Below, in pieces: positions 44,444 through 53,986 of a stretch of 64,000 nucleotides of DNA; the stretch's first letter is position 1, and each line of letters opens with the position of its first letter. Source of the DNA: Chryseobacterium balustinum (GTDB taxonomy: Bacteria > Bacteroidota > Bacteroidia > Flavobacteriales > Weeksellaceae); the NCBI RefSeq assembly GCF_900168205.1, contig NZ_FUZE01000011.1, forward strand, positions 62,001 to 126,000, given 5' to 3'. The notes below the pieces were generated by a model, which saw nothing but the letters and a program-made list of their open reading frames with translations, did no database searches and was not told the DNA's origin. Position numbers and translations under genes: made by a program.

Positions 44444-45403
44444 ATGAAAGTTTTAGCAAACGACGGTTTAGATCAATCTGGGATTGATGCATTAACTGAA
44501 AAAGGCTTTGAAGTAATTACTACAAAAGTTCCGCAGGAGCTTCTTTTAGATTACATCAATGAGCACAAGATTCGTACAGTTTTGGTAAGAAGTGCGACAC
44601 AGGTAAGAAAAGATATTATTGATAATTGTCCGTCATTGGAAATCATCGGTAGAGGTGGAGTAGGAATGGATAATATTGATGTAGATTATGCAAGAGAAAA
44701 AGGAATTCATGTGATTAATACGCCCTCTGCTTCTTCAGAATCGGTTGCAGAATTGGTTTTTGCCCATTTATTTTCTGGAGCCAGATTTTTGCAGGATTCA
44801 AACAGAAAAATGCCTTTGGTTGGAGATACCGAATTTGCATCGCTTAAAAAAGCTTACGCTGCAGGTATTGAGTTGAAAGGAAAGACCATCGGAATAGTTG
44901 GAATGGGAAGAATCGGTCAGGAAGTTGCTAAAATCGCTTTAGGTTTAGGAATGAGAGTAATTGCTGCTGATAATATGGTTGGGAAAGCAAGTATTAAAGT
45001 AACTTTCTACAACAATCAGTTCATTAATGTTGATATCGAAACTGAACCTTTGGAGCAGGTTTTAAAGCATTCAGATTTCATTACACTTCACGTTCCGGCT
45101 CAGAAAGAAGGCTATATGATTGGTAAATCTGAGTTTGAAATGATGAAAGATGGTGTTGCTATCGTTAACTGTTCAAGAGGTGGTGTGATTGATGAAACTG
45201 CTTTAATTGAAGCTTTAGATTCTGGGAAAGTAAGATTTGCAGGGCTTGATGTTTTCATTAATGAACCGACTCCTTCAAAAGAAATTATTACGCATTCTAA
45301 AATTTCTGTAACGCCGCATACCGGTGCTTCAACTTTGGAAGCTCAGGATAGAATTGGACTTTCTTTGGCAGAGCAGATTTCAAGTATTTTTCAGATTCAG
45401 TAA
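44444..45403 (+). CDS. D-2-hydroxyacid dehydrogenase (3-phosphoglycerate dehydrogenase-like)
   Basis: A 319-residue NAD-linked dehydrogenase. The substrate region gives VRSATQVRKD and GRGGVGMDNIDVDYA; the Rossmann motif is GIVGMGRIGQEV; the catalytic Arg, Glu and His are in NCSRGGVIDE, DVFINEP and PHTGAST. It lacks the ACT regulatory domain of E. coli SerA, as in many short type enzymes. A role in serine synthesis is likely, but the family also contains other 2-hydroxyacid dehydrogenases. An adjacent serC is not present in this window. Confidence 0.85.
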   Translation: MKVLANDGLDQSGIDALTEKGFEVITTKVPQELLLDYINEHKIRTVLVRSATQVRKDIIDNCPSLEIIGRGGVGMDNIDVDYAREKGIHVINTPSASSESVAELVFAHLFSGARFLQDSNRKMPLVGDTEFASLKKAYAAGIELKGKTIGIVGMGRIGQEVAKIALGLGMRVIAADNMVGKASIKVTFYNNQFINVDIETEPLEQVLKHSDFITLHVPAQKEGYMIGKSEFEMMKDGVAIVNCSRGGVIDETALIEALDSGKVRFAGLDVFINEPTPSKEIITHSKISVTPHTGASTLEAQDRIGLSLAEQISSIFQIQ

Positions 45404-45429
45404 AAATATTTTTTTATCATGATAAAAAA

Positions 45430-45458
45430 ATCCGCCGCAACTTTTAGTTGCGGCGGAT
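45430..45458 (-). terminator. mscL terminator (GC-rich)
   Basis: ATCCGCCGCAACT pairs with AGTTGCGGCGGAT over loop TTT; a run of Ts follows on the minus strand (45424-45430), so it serves mscL and may also stop the rightward dehydrogenase gene. A self-complementary TTTTTTATCATGATAAAAAA (45409-45428) lies next to it. Confidence 0.85.
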
Positions 45459-45479
45459 TCATTTTATGTAATATTTTTA

Positions 45480-45923
45480 TTATTTCTTTTTTAATTCATC
45501 ACGAATTTCAGAAAGTAATTGTTCTGTAGTTGTTGGTGCAACAGGCTCTGCCGGAGTTTCAGCTTCAGTTTTTCTCATTCTGTTGATTGTTTTTACAAGC
45601 ATGAAAACAACCAATGCAAGAAGTATAAAATTGATCGCTACCGTAATGAAATTTCCGTAAGCAAAAATTGCAGCATCCGGAGCAAGTTCTTTAGCTTTTG
45701 CCAATGTTGATCCCGCAGGAATATTTTCAGCACCTTTTCCTATTGCGAAATAAATACTGCTAAAGTCTGGTTTTCCAACGATTGCAGCAACGATAGGCAT
45801 GATTAAATCATCAATCATACTCGTTACAATTTTTCCGAAAGCCCCACCGATAATTACACCGACTGCTAGATCAAAAGCATTCCCTTTAACGGCAAATTCT
45901 TTAAATTCTTTAATAAATCCCAT
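45480..45923 (-). CDS. mscL: Large-conductance mechanosensitive channel MscL
   Basis: MscL is the emergency tension-gated pore. The 147-residue protein starts GFIKEFKEFAVKGNAFDLAVGVIIGGAFG, the family's N-terminal amphipathic helix and TM1; the second helix is FITVAINFILLALVVFML, and the C-terminal charged bundle ends in LSEIRDELKKK. Together with MscS at 18676 it gives two independent pressure-release valves in the window. Confidence 0.95.
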   Translation of the reverse strand: MGFIKEFKEFAVKGNAFDLAVGVIIGGAFGKIVTSMIDDLIMPIVAAIVGKPDFSSIYFAIGKGAENIPAGSTLAKAKELAPDAAIFAYGNFITVAINFILLALVVFMLVKTINRMRKTEAETPAEPVAPTTTEQLLSEIRDELKKK

Positions 45924-46048
45924 AATTTATATTTTTAATTGTTTTAAACAAAAGTATCATTTAAAAATAATAAATCTTAAATGTTTTGGGTATTTTTTTT
46001 GCTTTAAATTATCAGAAATTATAATTAAATTGAAAAAAAACGATCAAA

Positions 46049-47566
46049 ATGAAAATTTTTACTGTAGAAAACATCAGATTAGCTGATCTTTATACCATTC
46101 AGAATGAGCCGGTTTCGTCTGTTCAATTGATGGAAAGAGCTTCTTCACTTTGTGCAGAATGGATTTTTTCAAATTGTAAACATCATACAAAATTTGCAAT
46201 ATTTTGCGGAAACGGTAATAATGGTGGTGATGGTTTTGCCATTGCGAGAATGTTGTATCTGAAAGGCTTTGATATAGAAGTTTTTATCAATAAAGAGCAG
46301 TTGAAATTCTCTGATGAAGCTTTAATTAATTATAAAAGACTGAAAGATATTTCCGGAATTTCATTGAGAGATTTTAATGAAACTTTAAGATACAATTTTG
46401 ATGAAAAAACAGTATTCATCGATGCGCTTTTCGGAACCGGATTATCAAGAAAGCCGGAAGGAATTTTTAAAAAGGTGATTGAAGTTTTAAACTCAAAAAA
46501 TAATCCTAAAATTTCAATTGATATTCCGTCAGGACTATTTACAGATCAAATCAATCATGAAAATTCAACCATATTTAAAGCTGATTATACATTGACTTTT
46601 CAATTCTGGAAAAAAACTTTTCTTCATCCTGAAACTGGAAGTTTTGCCGGAAAAGTTATTGTTTTAGATATCAATTTAGCTCAGGAATTTATTGAAAATA
46701 CTCCAACCGATGATTTTGTAATTGATGATGAAGTTATTCTAAATATTTTTAAAGTAAGACAAGATTTCGCCCATAAAGGCACTTATGGAAAATCAATTAT
46801 TGTTGGCGGAAGTTATGGAAAAATAGGAGCTGTAGTTTTGGCTACAAAATCTGCTTTAAAAACGGGTTCAGGGTTAACGTTTGTTTTGGCACCGAATTGT
46901 GGGTGTGAAATTCTCCAAACAAGCGTTCCGGAAGCAATGTTTATTGATGGTGGTGAAAAAAATATTAGACAAATTAAAGCTCAGGAAAATACTGTTTTTG
47001 GAATTGGCCCCGGTTTAGGAACAGAAAAAGAATCGGAAAAAGCTTTGCTGGAATTTCTTGAAAATCATCAATCTCCTTTAATTTTGGATGCAGACGCTTT
47101 AAATATTATTTCTAAAGATAAGAGCTATTTAAAATTAATTCCGAAAAAATCAATTATTACACCACATCCGAAAGAATTTGAAAGACTTTTCGGAACAACG
47201 GAAAATTCATTTGAAAGATTAGATTTAGTCAAAACAAAAGCAAAAGAATTAAACATTTGTATTGTTTTGAAAGATCATCATACGCAAGTGGTAACTCCAG
47301 AAGGAACAGTTTTTTACAATATCACCGGAAATTCAGGTTTGGCAAAAGGCGGAAGCGGAGATATTCTTACAGGAATTATCACTTCACTTTTAGCTCAAAA
47401 ATATACTGAAGAAGAAGCTACGATTTTAGGAGTCTGGCTTCACGGAAAAGCTGCAGATTTTGCTGCCGAAAAATACTCTACAGAAGCGATGCAACCCACA
47501 GATGTAATCGATGAGATTGGTAATGTCTTTCTTTATTTAAACAAAAAAGCCACAACTCAGTTGTGA
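46049..47566 (+). CDS. nnr: Bifunctional NAD(P)H-hydrate epimerase/ADP-dependent dehydratase
   Basis: This repair enzyme restores damaged NADHX and NADPHX. The 505-residue protein joins an N-terminal YjeF_N epimerase domain (about 1-215: FCGNGNNGGDGFAIARML, FIDALFGTGLSR, DIPSGLF) to a C-terminal ribokinase-like dehydratase (about 225-505: KGTYGKSIIVGGSYGKIGA, PHPKEFERLFG, and the ADP/phosphate motif GNSGLAKGGSGDILTG). Single gene, rightward. The ATG at 46049 directly precedes FTVENIRLADLY, the standard family start. Confidence 0.94.
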   Translation: MKIFTVENIRLADLYTIQNEPVSSVQLMERASSLCAEWIFSNCKHHTKFAIFCGNGNNGGDGFAIARMLYLKGFDIEVFINKEQLKFSDEALINYKRLKDISGISLRDFNETLRYNFDEKTVFIDALFGTGLSRKPEGIFKKVIEVLNSKNNPKISIDIPSGLFTDQINHENSTIFKADYTLTFQFWKKTFLHPETGSFAGKVIVLDINLAQEFIENTPTDDFVIDDEVILNIFKVRQDFAHKGTYGKSIIVGGSYGKIGAVVLATKSALKTGSGLTFVLAPNCGCEILQTSVPEAMFIDGGEKNIRQIKAQENTVFGIGPGLGTEKESEKALLEFLENHQSPLILDADALNIISKDKSYLKLIPKKSIITPHPKEFERLFGTTENSFERLDLVKTKAKELNICIVLKDHHTQVVTPEGTVFYNITGNSGLAKGGSGDILTGIITSLLAQKYTEEEATILGVWLHGKAADFAAEKYSTEAMQPTDVIDEIGNVFLYLNKKATTQL

Positions 47567-47592
47567 CTTTCAGATTTTTATGTGTTTAAAAA

Positions 47593-48864
47593 TTATTCAG
47601 GTTTTGCATTTTCAGCTTCTGTAATTTTTAAATTTTTAGAATAAAGCATAATGATAAATCCTGCAATCATAAATGGAATTGATAAAACTTGTCCTGTATT
47701 TAATCCTGCAAAAGAAATAAACTCGTCACCTTGTGGCTCTTTCAGGAATTCTACAAAGAATCTGATTGCCCATAGAATGATGAAGAATAAACCAAATAAC
47801 CATCCTTGCTGATATTTTTTGTCAGTTTTTCTGTATAAAGTCCAAAGTAAAATAAACAATAAAACGTAACCTATCGCTTCAAATAACTGAGTCGGATAAC
47901 GCGGAATCGTCACACCATATTCACTGCTCTGTTGTGGGAAAAGGATCGCAAATGGTGAACTAGGATCAACTGGTTTACCAATGATTTCAGAGTTGAAAAA
48001 ATTTCCCATTCTTACAAAAGCTCCACCTATCGCAACTACAATTCCTAATCTGTCATACACCCAAAACGGATTTTTCTTGATGATTTTAAACGAATAATAA
48101 AGCGTCGTTAGAATTACAGCAATCGTTGCTCCGTGACTTGCCAATCCAGAAAAACCGGTAAATTTAAAACCGTTTTTTGTACTGATCGGTAAGAAAACAC
48201 TCCAGAAATCTTCTTTAAATAATTCAGGCTGATAAAAAATAACGTGTCCCATTCTTGCTCCTAGAATGGTGCCAATTAATGTCCAGGTAAAAATAGGTTC
48301 TACATATTTCAGGTTTACATTATCTGTTTGATACATTTTTGTCATTAAAACATATCCTATCCCAAATGCAAAAATAAACATCAAGCTATAAAAATGCAGC
48401 GTAAAAGGTCCCAATTGAATTCCGGGAGTGATATCCCAAATCTTAAATGGAGTTTCTAGTGAAACTGTATCGGTTGGGGTGACTGCTTTTTTAGTTTTTA
48501 ATGCATATTTGAGTGTTTCAATCTTATCTTCAGAAATGTTTGAATTTTCTACAAGCTTAAAATCTTTATCAAAAAACTGATAGTTTGCGTTCTTGTAATT
48601 ATTGATAAGAATTGCATTAGAATGATAAGGATCTGCTTCAACATTGGCTTTGGTGAAAATAACCAAAGTATTGTCATTGGTCACTACATCAGCAAAATTA
48701 TTGATATTTCTAAATTCTGTACTTGCATAAATTTTTACAGGTAAGTCTGCAGAATTGATTTTTAATGTTCCGTCAGATAAACTGTCTTGATGATTCTGTG
48801 CAAAAAAACATTGGGTAACCAATGCAAACAGCACAAGATAAATTCGGAAGAAAGTATTACTCAT
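47593..48864 (-). CDS. lgt: Prolipoprotein diacylglyceryl transferase with N-terminal extension
   Basis: Lgt transfers diacylglyceryl from phosphatidylglycerol to the lipobox Cys of prolipoproteins in the inner membrane. The core starts near PFKIWDITPGIQLGPFTLHFY and contains TILGARMGHVIFY, LASHGATIAVIL and GGAFVRMGNFFNSEIIG (the Lgt signature) with several membrane helices. The gene begins with a further 135 residues: a signal peptide (FRIYLVLFALVTQCFFAQ) and a soluble segment (NTLVIFTKANVEADP, YKNANYQFFDKDF) absent from usual Lgt (about 280 residues). I set the start at the ATG at 48864, since a longer frame to 48927 would overlap yidD. The extension should be periplasmic; its role is unknown. 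Confidence 0.9.
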   Translation of the reverse strand: MSNTFFRIYLVLFALVTQCFFAQNHQDSLSDGTLKINSADLPVKIYASTEFRNINNFADVVTNDNTLVIFTKANVEADPYHSNAILINNYKNANYQFFDKDFKLVENSNISEDKIETLKYALKTKKAVTPTDTVSLETPFKIWDITPGIQLGPFTLHFYSLMFIFAFGIGYVLMTKMYQTDNVNLKYVEPIFTWTLIGTILGARMGHVIFYQPELFKEDFWSVFLPISTKNGFKFTGFSGLASHGATIAVILTTLYYSFKIIKKNPFWVYDRLGIVVAIGGAFVRMGNFFNSEIIGKPVDPSSPFAILFPQQSSEYGVTIPRYPTQLFEAIGYVLLFILLWTLYRKTDKKYQQGWLFGLFFIILWAIRFFVEFLKEPQGDEFISFAGLNTGQVLSIPFMIAGFIIMLYSKNLKITEAENAKPE

Positions 48865-48889
48865 TTTTATTTGTTTATTATTGAATATT

Positions 48890-49132
48890 TTATTTTTTTG
48901 GAGGAACAGGGTCATAACCGCTTCCACCCCAAGGATGACATTTTGAAATTCTTTTTACACCCAGCCAAAATCCTTTAAAAATACCGTGAACCTGCAGAGA
49001 TTCTACCATATAATGTGAACAGGTAGGTTCGTATCGGCAATTCTTGGGAAGTAAGGGCGAAATAAACCATTGGTAAAATTTAATGAGAATTACCAAAGGT
49101 GAAGTGATGATTTTGTTAAATGAAAATTTCAA
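48890..49132 (-). CDS. yidD: Membrane protein insertion efficiency factor YidD
   Basis: An 80-residue protein with the full YidD signature: [27 protein letters not shown] start, [31 protein letters not shown]. It has the three conserved cysteines and a hydrophobic N-terminal helix. YidD helps YidC-dependent membrane insertion. It precedes lgt by 25 bp on the same strand, which is its likely operon partner. Confidence 0.93.
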   Translation of the reverse strand: MKFSFNKIITSPLVILIKFYQWFISPLLPKNCRYEPTCSHYMVESLQVHGIFKGFWLGVKRISKCHPWGGSGYDPVPPKK

Positions 49133-49230
49133 AACATTGCAAAAGTAGGGTAAAAAATTGAAATTTAGTTTAAATTTGTTTGAAGTTTCAGACTGTAAAC
49201 AGATGATTGGTTGGATAAATTAATAGCTTT

Positions 49231-50559
49231 ATGAATTCTGTTTACTTTCACCAAATATTTAAAATTCAAATAGATAAAATCTTGAATCATAACACTCCTT
49301 TAGCAGAAAGATTAAGACCAAAAACCTTAGATGAAGTTTTAGGGCAGGAACATCTAACCGGTGAAAAAGGTACGATCCGAAAGATGTTGGAAAACGATGC
49401 CTTGAATTCTCTTATTCTTTGGGGGCCTCCCGGAACAGGAAAAACTACTTTAGCGGAAATTATTTCTGAAAAATCGGGACGTAAGTTTTTTAAACTTTCG
49501 GCTGTTTCTTCGGGGGTGAAAGATGTACGAGATGTGATAGATGATGCTAAAAAGCAGAATCTTTTCTCAGGAAAATCGCCTATTCTTTTCATTGATGAAA
49601 TTCACCGTTTTAATAAATCTCAGCAGGATTCTCTTCTTCATGCTGTAGAAAAAGGTTGGGTGGTTCTTATTGGTGCAACGACAGAAAATCCAAGTTTTGA
49701 AGTGGTTTCGGCATTACTTTCTAGAAGCCAGGTGTATATATTAAAGGCTTTAAGCCATGAAAAGCTGGAAGAGCTTATTGATATTGCATCAGATAGATTT
49801 AATAAAGATGAAGGAACTGATTTTACGATTAAAGAAAAAGAAGCTTTCATTCAGTATTCTGGTGGTGATGGCAGAAAGCTTATTAATTCTGTAGAGTTGG
49901 TCTTAAATCAGTTTAAAAATTCTGATAATAAAGCAATTTCAAACGATGATGTGATGTCGATTCTTCAGGAAACGATGGCGCTTTATGATAAAAATGGCGA
50001 GCAACATTATGATATTATCTCAGCTTTCATTAAATCAATGCGTGGAGGCGACCCAAACGGAGCAGTGTATTGGTTGGCAAGAATGATTGCAGGTGGGGAA
50101 GATATTAAATTTATCGCTCGAAGAATGCTTATTCTTGCTTCTGAAGATATTGGTTTGGCAAACCCGAATGCTTTGGTAATTGCGAATAATTGTTTTCAGG
50201 CGATTAACGTTATTGGAAATCCAGAATCGAGAATTTTACTGAGTGAAACGGCGATTTATCTTGCAGTGTCTCCAAAAAGTAATTCAGCTTATATGGCAAT
50301 TAATGATGCATTAGCCTTTGTGAAGAAAACCGGAAATCTTCCTGTTCCTTTACATTTGAGGAATGCTCCGACAAAGCTGATGAAAGATTTAGATTACGGA
50401 AAGGAATATAAATATGCCCATTCTTTTGAAGGAAATTTTGTGAATCAGGATTTTCTGCCGGAAGAAATAAAGGATGCCAAATTCTATGAGCCCGGAAATA
50501 ATGCCACCGAAAAGAAAATCTACGAAGAGCTTAAGAAAAAATGGAATAACAAATATTAG
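49231..50559 (+). CDS. rarA: Replication-associated recombination protein RarA (MgsA)
   Basis: An AAA+ ATPase of the RarA/WRNIP1 family, acting at stalled replication forks. Walker A is WGPPGTGKTTLAE, Walker B is LFIDEIHRFNKSQQD, sensor 1 is LIGATTENPSFEV, and the C-terminal tetramer domain is marked by MRGGDPNGAVYWLARMIAGGED and PKSNSAYMAINDAL. The start is uncertain: ATG at 49231 gives 442 residues, but the conserved sequence begins at HNTPLAERLRPKTL, right after a TTG at 49282, which may be the real start (425 residues). Confidence 0.94.
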   Translation: MNSVYFHQIFKIQIDKILNHNTPLAERLRPKTLDEVLGQEHLTGEKGTIRKMLENDALNSLILWGPPGTGKTTLAEIISEKSGRKFFKLSAVSSGVKDVRDVIDDAKKQNLFSGKSPILFIDEIHRFNKSQQDSLLHAVEKGWVVLIGATTENPSFEVVSALLSRSQVYILKALSHEKLEELIDIASDRFNKDEGTDFTIKEKEAFIQYSGGDGRKLINSVELVLNQFKNSDNKAISNDDVMSILQETMALYDKNGEQHYDIISAFIKSMRGGDPNGAVYWLARMIAGGEDIKFIARRMLILASEDIGLANPNALVIANNCFQAINVIGNPESRILLSETAIYLAVSPKSNSAYMAINDALAFVKKTGNLPVPLHLRNAPTKLMKDLDYGKEYKYAHSFEGNFVNQDFLPEEIKDAKFYEPGNNATEKKIYEELKKKWNNKY

Positions 50560-50565
50560 TCATAA

Positions 50566-50598
50566 AAAAAACGGATGTTCAAAAGAGCATCCGTTTTT
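50566..50598. terminator. Bidirectional terminator between rarA and the small secreted protein
   Basis: AAAAACGGATGTTC pairs with GAGCATCCGTTTTT over loop AAAA (one G-U pair) with A/T runs on both sides; it serves the convergent genes ending at 50559 and 50617. Confidence 0.8.
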
Positions 50599-50616
50599 AA
50601 ATATAATTTGATTTTA

Positions 50617-51051
50617 TTATTTTGCTGTAGTCGTAATGAATACAGATTTTACACCGTTATAATCCTTAACTTCTACTTGTTGTGCAATTTCTGCATATAT
50701 TCTCATATTGGTATCTTTAAACTCATATCCTTCAATGATTACAGGAGTATCTTTAGGAAGATTGTGCTGCTCGTTATATTGCGCTAAGCTTACATTATCT
50801 AAAGGACCTACATTGTTTTTAAACTTAACCTCAGTAAGGCCTTGGTCTGCAATAAAGCTGAATTTTTTAAGTTTTTGAGGTAAATTAGCCGCTTTGTATG
50901 CCTGCTTACTTTGTACATATTCTTTTTGGTTTTCAAACAATGTTGTTGTACCCACCATATCTCCTAAAACAGCAAATTTTACCTTTGTATTTTTCTGAGC
51001 AAATAATGTTGCAGATGCAAAAATAAATAGAGAATATAGAATTTTTTTCAT
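50617..51051 (-). CDS. Small secreted hypothetical protein
   Basis: A 144-residue protein with a signal peptide (MKKILYSLFIFASATLFAQ). The mature part has repeated polar beta-like segments (VKFAVLGDMVGTTTLFEN, KFSFIADQGLTEVKFKNN, VKSVFITTTAK), with no cysteine or known motif. It is expected in the periplasm. Family not recognised; monocistronic. Confidence 0.65.
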   Translation of the reverse strand: MKKILYSLFIFASATLFAQKNTKVKFAVLGDMVGTTTLFENQKEYVQSKQAYKAANLPQKLKKFSFIADQGLTEVKFKNNVGPLDNVSLAQYNEQHNLPKDTPVIIEGYEFKDTNMRIYAEIAQQVEVKDYNGVKSVFITTTAK

Positions 51052-51165
51052 AGTTAATAATATAAGTGTTAAAAACGTGATAAATATACTTACTTTTTGT
51101 AAAATATCAAGGAAAATTTTAAATTAATTGTAAAATATTGATGGATAATAGTTTTTGGAGCGATT

Positions 51166-53367
51166 CTAAATATCTTCATCTATAGAATTTTCATTTTTTT
51201 CTACCAAATTCTTAAGCATGTTTTTAAATTTTTGAAACATGAATGAACTCAGCAACAAAATAATTCCTAAAATAATAAAAGCGATAATTCTTGAAACGTT
51301 ATCCATTTGCCAAACATCATAAAGATATAATTTGAGAATGGTAATGCCGAGTAAACCAAAACCTATTTTGTTGAGTTCCGGGATGTTCTTTTTCAGACCT
51401 GCGAAAATAAATCCACAAGATAAAACTGCCCAAATAATAGGAAGATACAGGATACTGAAATATTCCTGCAGTTGAAAGATATTCTGATAAGTCGTGTTAT
51501 TCGAGAAAATATAAATTCGATAAATCTCAAAACTTACAGAAAGGATGCAGACAATTGAAACAAGTAAATAACCAACTTTTTGCTTTAAAAATTCTGATTG
51601 TGGGGTGAGTTTTATATTTAAATATACAAGTGGTGCCAAATAAATCAAATGAATCCAATAGAAACTCAATCCAATTTCCTTTGCTATTATTGCAAGTACA
51701 ATTTGTGAATTTGTAATGTGTGCAATAAATAAAAATAACAAACCATAAATCAGCAGATTTTCTAAATCTCCAGAAATGCTTAATCTTTTCTTTAGTATTA
51801 ACAATAAACTTGTGAAAACAATGCTATACAAAAAGCTGTACGTAATGATAACAACAAAATGTTGCGAAGAAAGCTGATAAAGCAATTCAAATAAAATAGA
51901 AAGGTAAATCACTCCAAAGCATAAAACTTTAAAAGCGTTTTCAAAAAACTCGACATCGCTTTTTTCTTTGGATTCTTTCTTCAGTAAAATTAAATTGAAG
52001 AAACAACTTGCAATAACCACTAAACTCGTCAGAAAAACAGGATTTAAAATTAGAGTTAAATGTTTTTCATTATTTATATATTCAGTCCAGGTCATTATTT
52101 GAGACAAAATAACCAAGGGGAAAAGCAGATAGAAAAATATTTTGAAAATATTGTGATTGGTTTTTTTCCATATATATAATAAAAGCGATGCTTCAATCGC
52201 CCAAACACTTGTGATGAGGTGGGTTTTAAATTGTAATGCAACAGCTAAAGTCAAAAGACTGATGCCAATTCCTGCAAAAACTGAATAATTTCTTTCAAAC
52301 TTTTTATTCTGATATTCTCTGAACGCAAAAAATATATTGATGAGCGCAAAACTGAGTGGGAAAATACTTAACGGTTCGTATTTTAAAATAGAGAAAATAT
52401 AAACCAATCCAAGGGTGCTCGAGAAATTAATCAGAACCAACATCAAAATGTCAAGTTTAGAAAGCAGATTTGTTTTAAGGTAATTCTGAAGCGCAAAAGC
52501 GTAGAATACAATGTAAGTAACAATATAAAATATAATACTTGTGAGATCGGTTTTCTCAATAGTCCAGAAATAAAGATAGATTGCTGTGAAAATAAAAGCA
52601 ATCCAGCCTACACTTTTCCAGTTTTTCAAATAAACGGTAATCAGCATTCCGATATTTAAAAGAGATAAATAAGTGAAAAGGAAAATATAATTGCTTTGTC
52701 CGGTACTGATCATCAACGGCGCAAGAAATCCTCCGAACAATGAAAAAATAATCAGCGTCTCGCTGTTATAGCGATAAGAAAGGGCAATTGAGAGCAGAGT
52801 TATCGCACAGGTAATTACAAATGCCGTGCTCTGTGTAAACAAATGATATTCTCTGAATGCAATGGTTGTCGTAAAATAGAGTACGGAAATTCCTCCGCCC
52901 ATAATGATAGACGAGAAAACGGTGTAGTTTTTTCTGATGAAATGTGCGGTGATGATAAGAATAAATCCTGCCAAAAAACCAATTCCCATTCTTGCGCTTT
53001 CACCGATCCAGTTTTTATCGATGGCGTATTTTACAAAATATCCTATTCCTAAAACTAAGGTAAAGATCCCAATGATCGTAAGAATATTTTGTTTGATGAA
53101 ATCAGAAAGTGGGGTCAGCCAATCCTTTTCAGGTTCAGAATTACCTTCAATGGTTTCAGGAATTGGTTTTTGTTCAACTTTATTTCCATTATTGAGTAAA
53201 GTTTCAGACTTAATAGTTTCCGTGGAGGTTTGTTCTTGTTTTTCAATTTTGGCTTTGTCTTTTGATAGTTCAGAAATTTTCTGTTCCAGAATTTGGATTT
53301 TTCTGTTCAGCTTTTGATGGACTAAGACAATCAGTATAATTAGTATGGTGATGAGTGCGTAGATCAT
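51166..53367 (-). CDS. Large multispanning membrane protein, DUF2339 family
   Basis: A 733-residue protein. It starts with a membrane helix and a coiled coil (LNRKIQILEQKISELSKDKAKIEKQ), an acidic linker with EPEKDWLTPLSDFIKQN, and then about 20 hydrophobic segments. The pattern GIFTLVLGIGYFVKYAIDKNWIGESARMGIGFLAG marks the DUF2339 family of unknown function (often 700-900 residues). A motif FSLFGGFLAPLMISTGQSNY follows. It is leftward and alone. Function is not known; no substrate can be guessed. Confidence 0.82.
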   Translation of the reverse strand: MIYALITILIILIVLVHQKLNRKIQILEQKISELSKDKAKIEKQEQTSTETIKSETLLNNGNKVEQKPIPETIEGNSEPEKDWLTPLSDFIKQNILTIIGIFTLVLGIGYFVKYAIDKNWIGESARMGIGFLAGFILIITAHFIRKNYTVFSSIIMGGGISVLYFTTTIAFREYHLFTQSTAFVITCAITLLSIALSYRYNSETLIIFSLFGGFLAPLMISTGQSNYIFLFTYLSLLNIGMLITVYLKNWKSVGWIAFIFTAIYLYFWTIEKTDLTSIIFYIVTYIVFYAFALQNYLKTNLLSKLDILMLVLINFSSTLGLVYIFSILKYEPLSIFPLSFALINIFFAFREYQNKKFERNYSVFAGIGISLLTLAVALQFKTHLITSVWAIEASLLLYIWKKTNHNIFKIFFYLLFPLVILSQIMTWTEYINNEKHLTLILNPVFLTSLVVIASCFFNLILLKKESKEKSDVEFFENAFKVLCFGVIYLSILFELLYQLSSQHFVVIITYSFLYSIVFTSLLLILKKRLSISGDLENLLIYGLLFLFIAHITNSQIVLAIIAKEIGLSFYWIHLIYLAPLVYLNIKLTPQSEFLKQKVGYLLVSIVCILSVSFEIYRIYIFSNNTTYQNIFQLQEYFSILYLPIIWAVLSCGFIFAGLKKNIPELNKIGFGLLGITILKLYLYDVWQMDNVSRIIAFIILGIILLLSSFMFQKFKNMLKNLVEKNENSIDEDI

Positions 53368-53432
53368 TCATTTGATTTACTACCAAATATAGTGATTTGA
53401 AAGTTAAACCTTTGAAAAACCTTAAGCCAGAT

Positions 53433-53852
53433 TTAATGGTCTTCTTCTTTCCAATTTTCTTCTATTAATTTCATTAAAAAATCCGGACATTTAATTACTT
53501 TTTGGGTTTCTGAATTTAAAAAAAATAGATTAGTGGAAGCTTCAGTAATTTTAATTCCGTTTTCGTTATAAATTTCATATTCAAATTCAATTCTTACTCC
53601 CGGAATTTTTCTCATAAAAGTGTGAATTTCTAATTTTTGATCGTATAGTGCTGGTTTTAAATACTTAATTTTATAATCAGAAACTGGAAGCCAAATTCCT
53701 TGCTTCTCGATCTCATCATAAGAGATTCCAATGCTGCGAAAAAGTTCCACGCGACCCAATTCAAAATACGTTGCATAATTGCCGTAATAGACGTATTTCA
53801 TAGGATCTGTTTCTGCGTAACGTACTCTTAATGAGTGTGTTGAGTGTATCAT
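53433..53852 (-). CDS. Acyl-CoA thioesterase, hotdog fold (YbgC/4HBT type)
   Basis: A 139-residue hotdog protein of the 4-hydroxybenzoyl-CoA thioesterase/YbgC type: RVRYAETDPMKYVYYGNYATYFELGRVEL carries the active Asp and the conserved NYxxYFE helix. It should hydrolyse short acyl-CoA esters; its true substrate is unknown. It is distinct from the ACOT-type paralogue at 39331. It stands divergent from dnaA across 134 bp of AT-rich DNA in which I see no DnaA boxes. Confidence 0.88.
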   Translation of the reverse strand: MIHSTHSLRVRYAETDPMKYVYYGNYATYFELGRVELFRSIGISYDEIEKQGIWLPVSDYKIKYLKPALYDQKLEIHTFMRKIPGVRIEFEYEIYNENGIKITEASTNLFFLNSETQKVIKCPDFLMKLIEENWKEEDH

Positions 53853-53986
53853 TTTTACTGCTTAATTATACATACAAATATATTTTTAAATAATCAATAT
53901 GCGAATATTTTTTTTTGAAAATAAAATATGAGACCTTTGTCTTCCTCCTAAAACGACTCACTAATAGAATTAATCGGGGCATAAAA

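Noticed and set aside
45409..45428. Palindrome TTTTTTATCATGATAAAAAA as an operator
   Set aside because: It is next to a strong terminator and can be read as a terminator tail; no regulator gene is adjacent.
48865..48927. Longer N-terminus of Lgt
   Set aside because: It would overlap the yidD coding region by 38 bp and put polar residues ahead of the signal peptide.
53853..53986. Chromosomal origin beside dnaA
   Set aside because: The 134 bp are AT-rich but hold no DnaA box, and no other origin-type repeat or dnaN is present.
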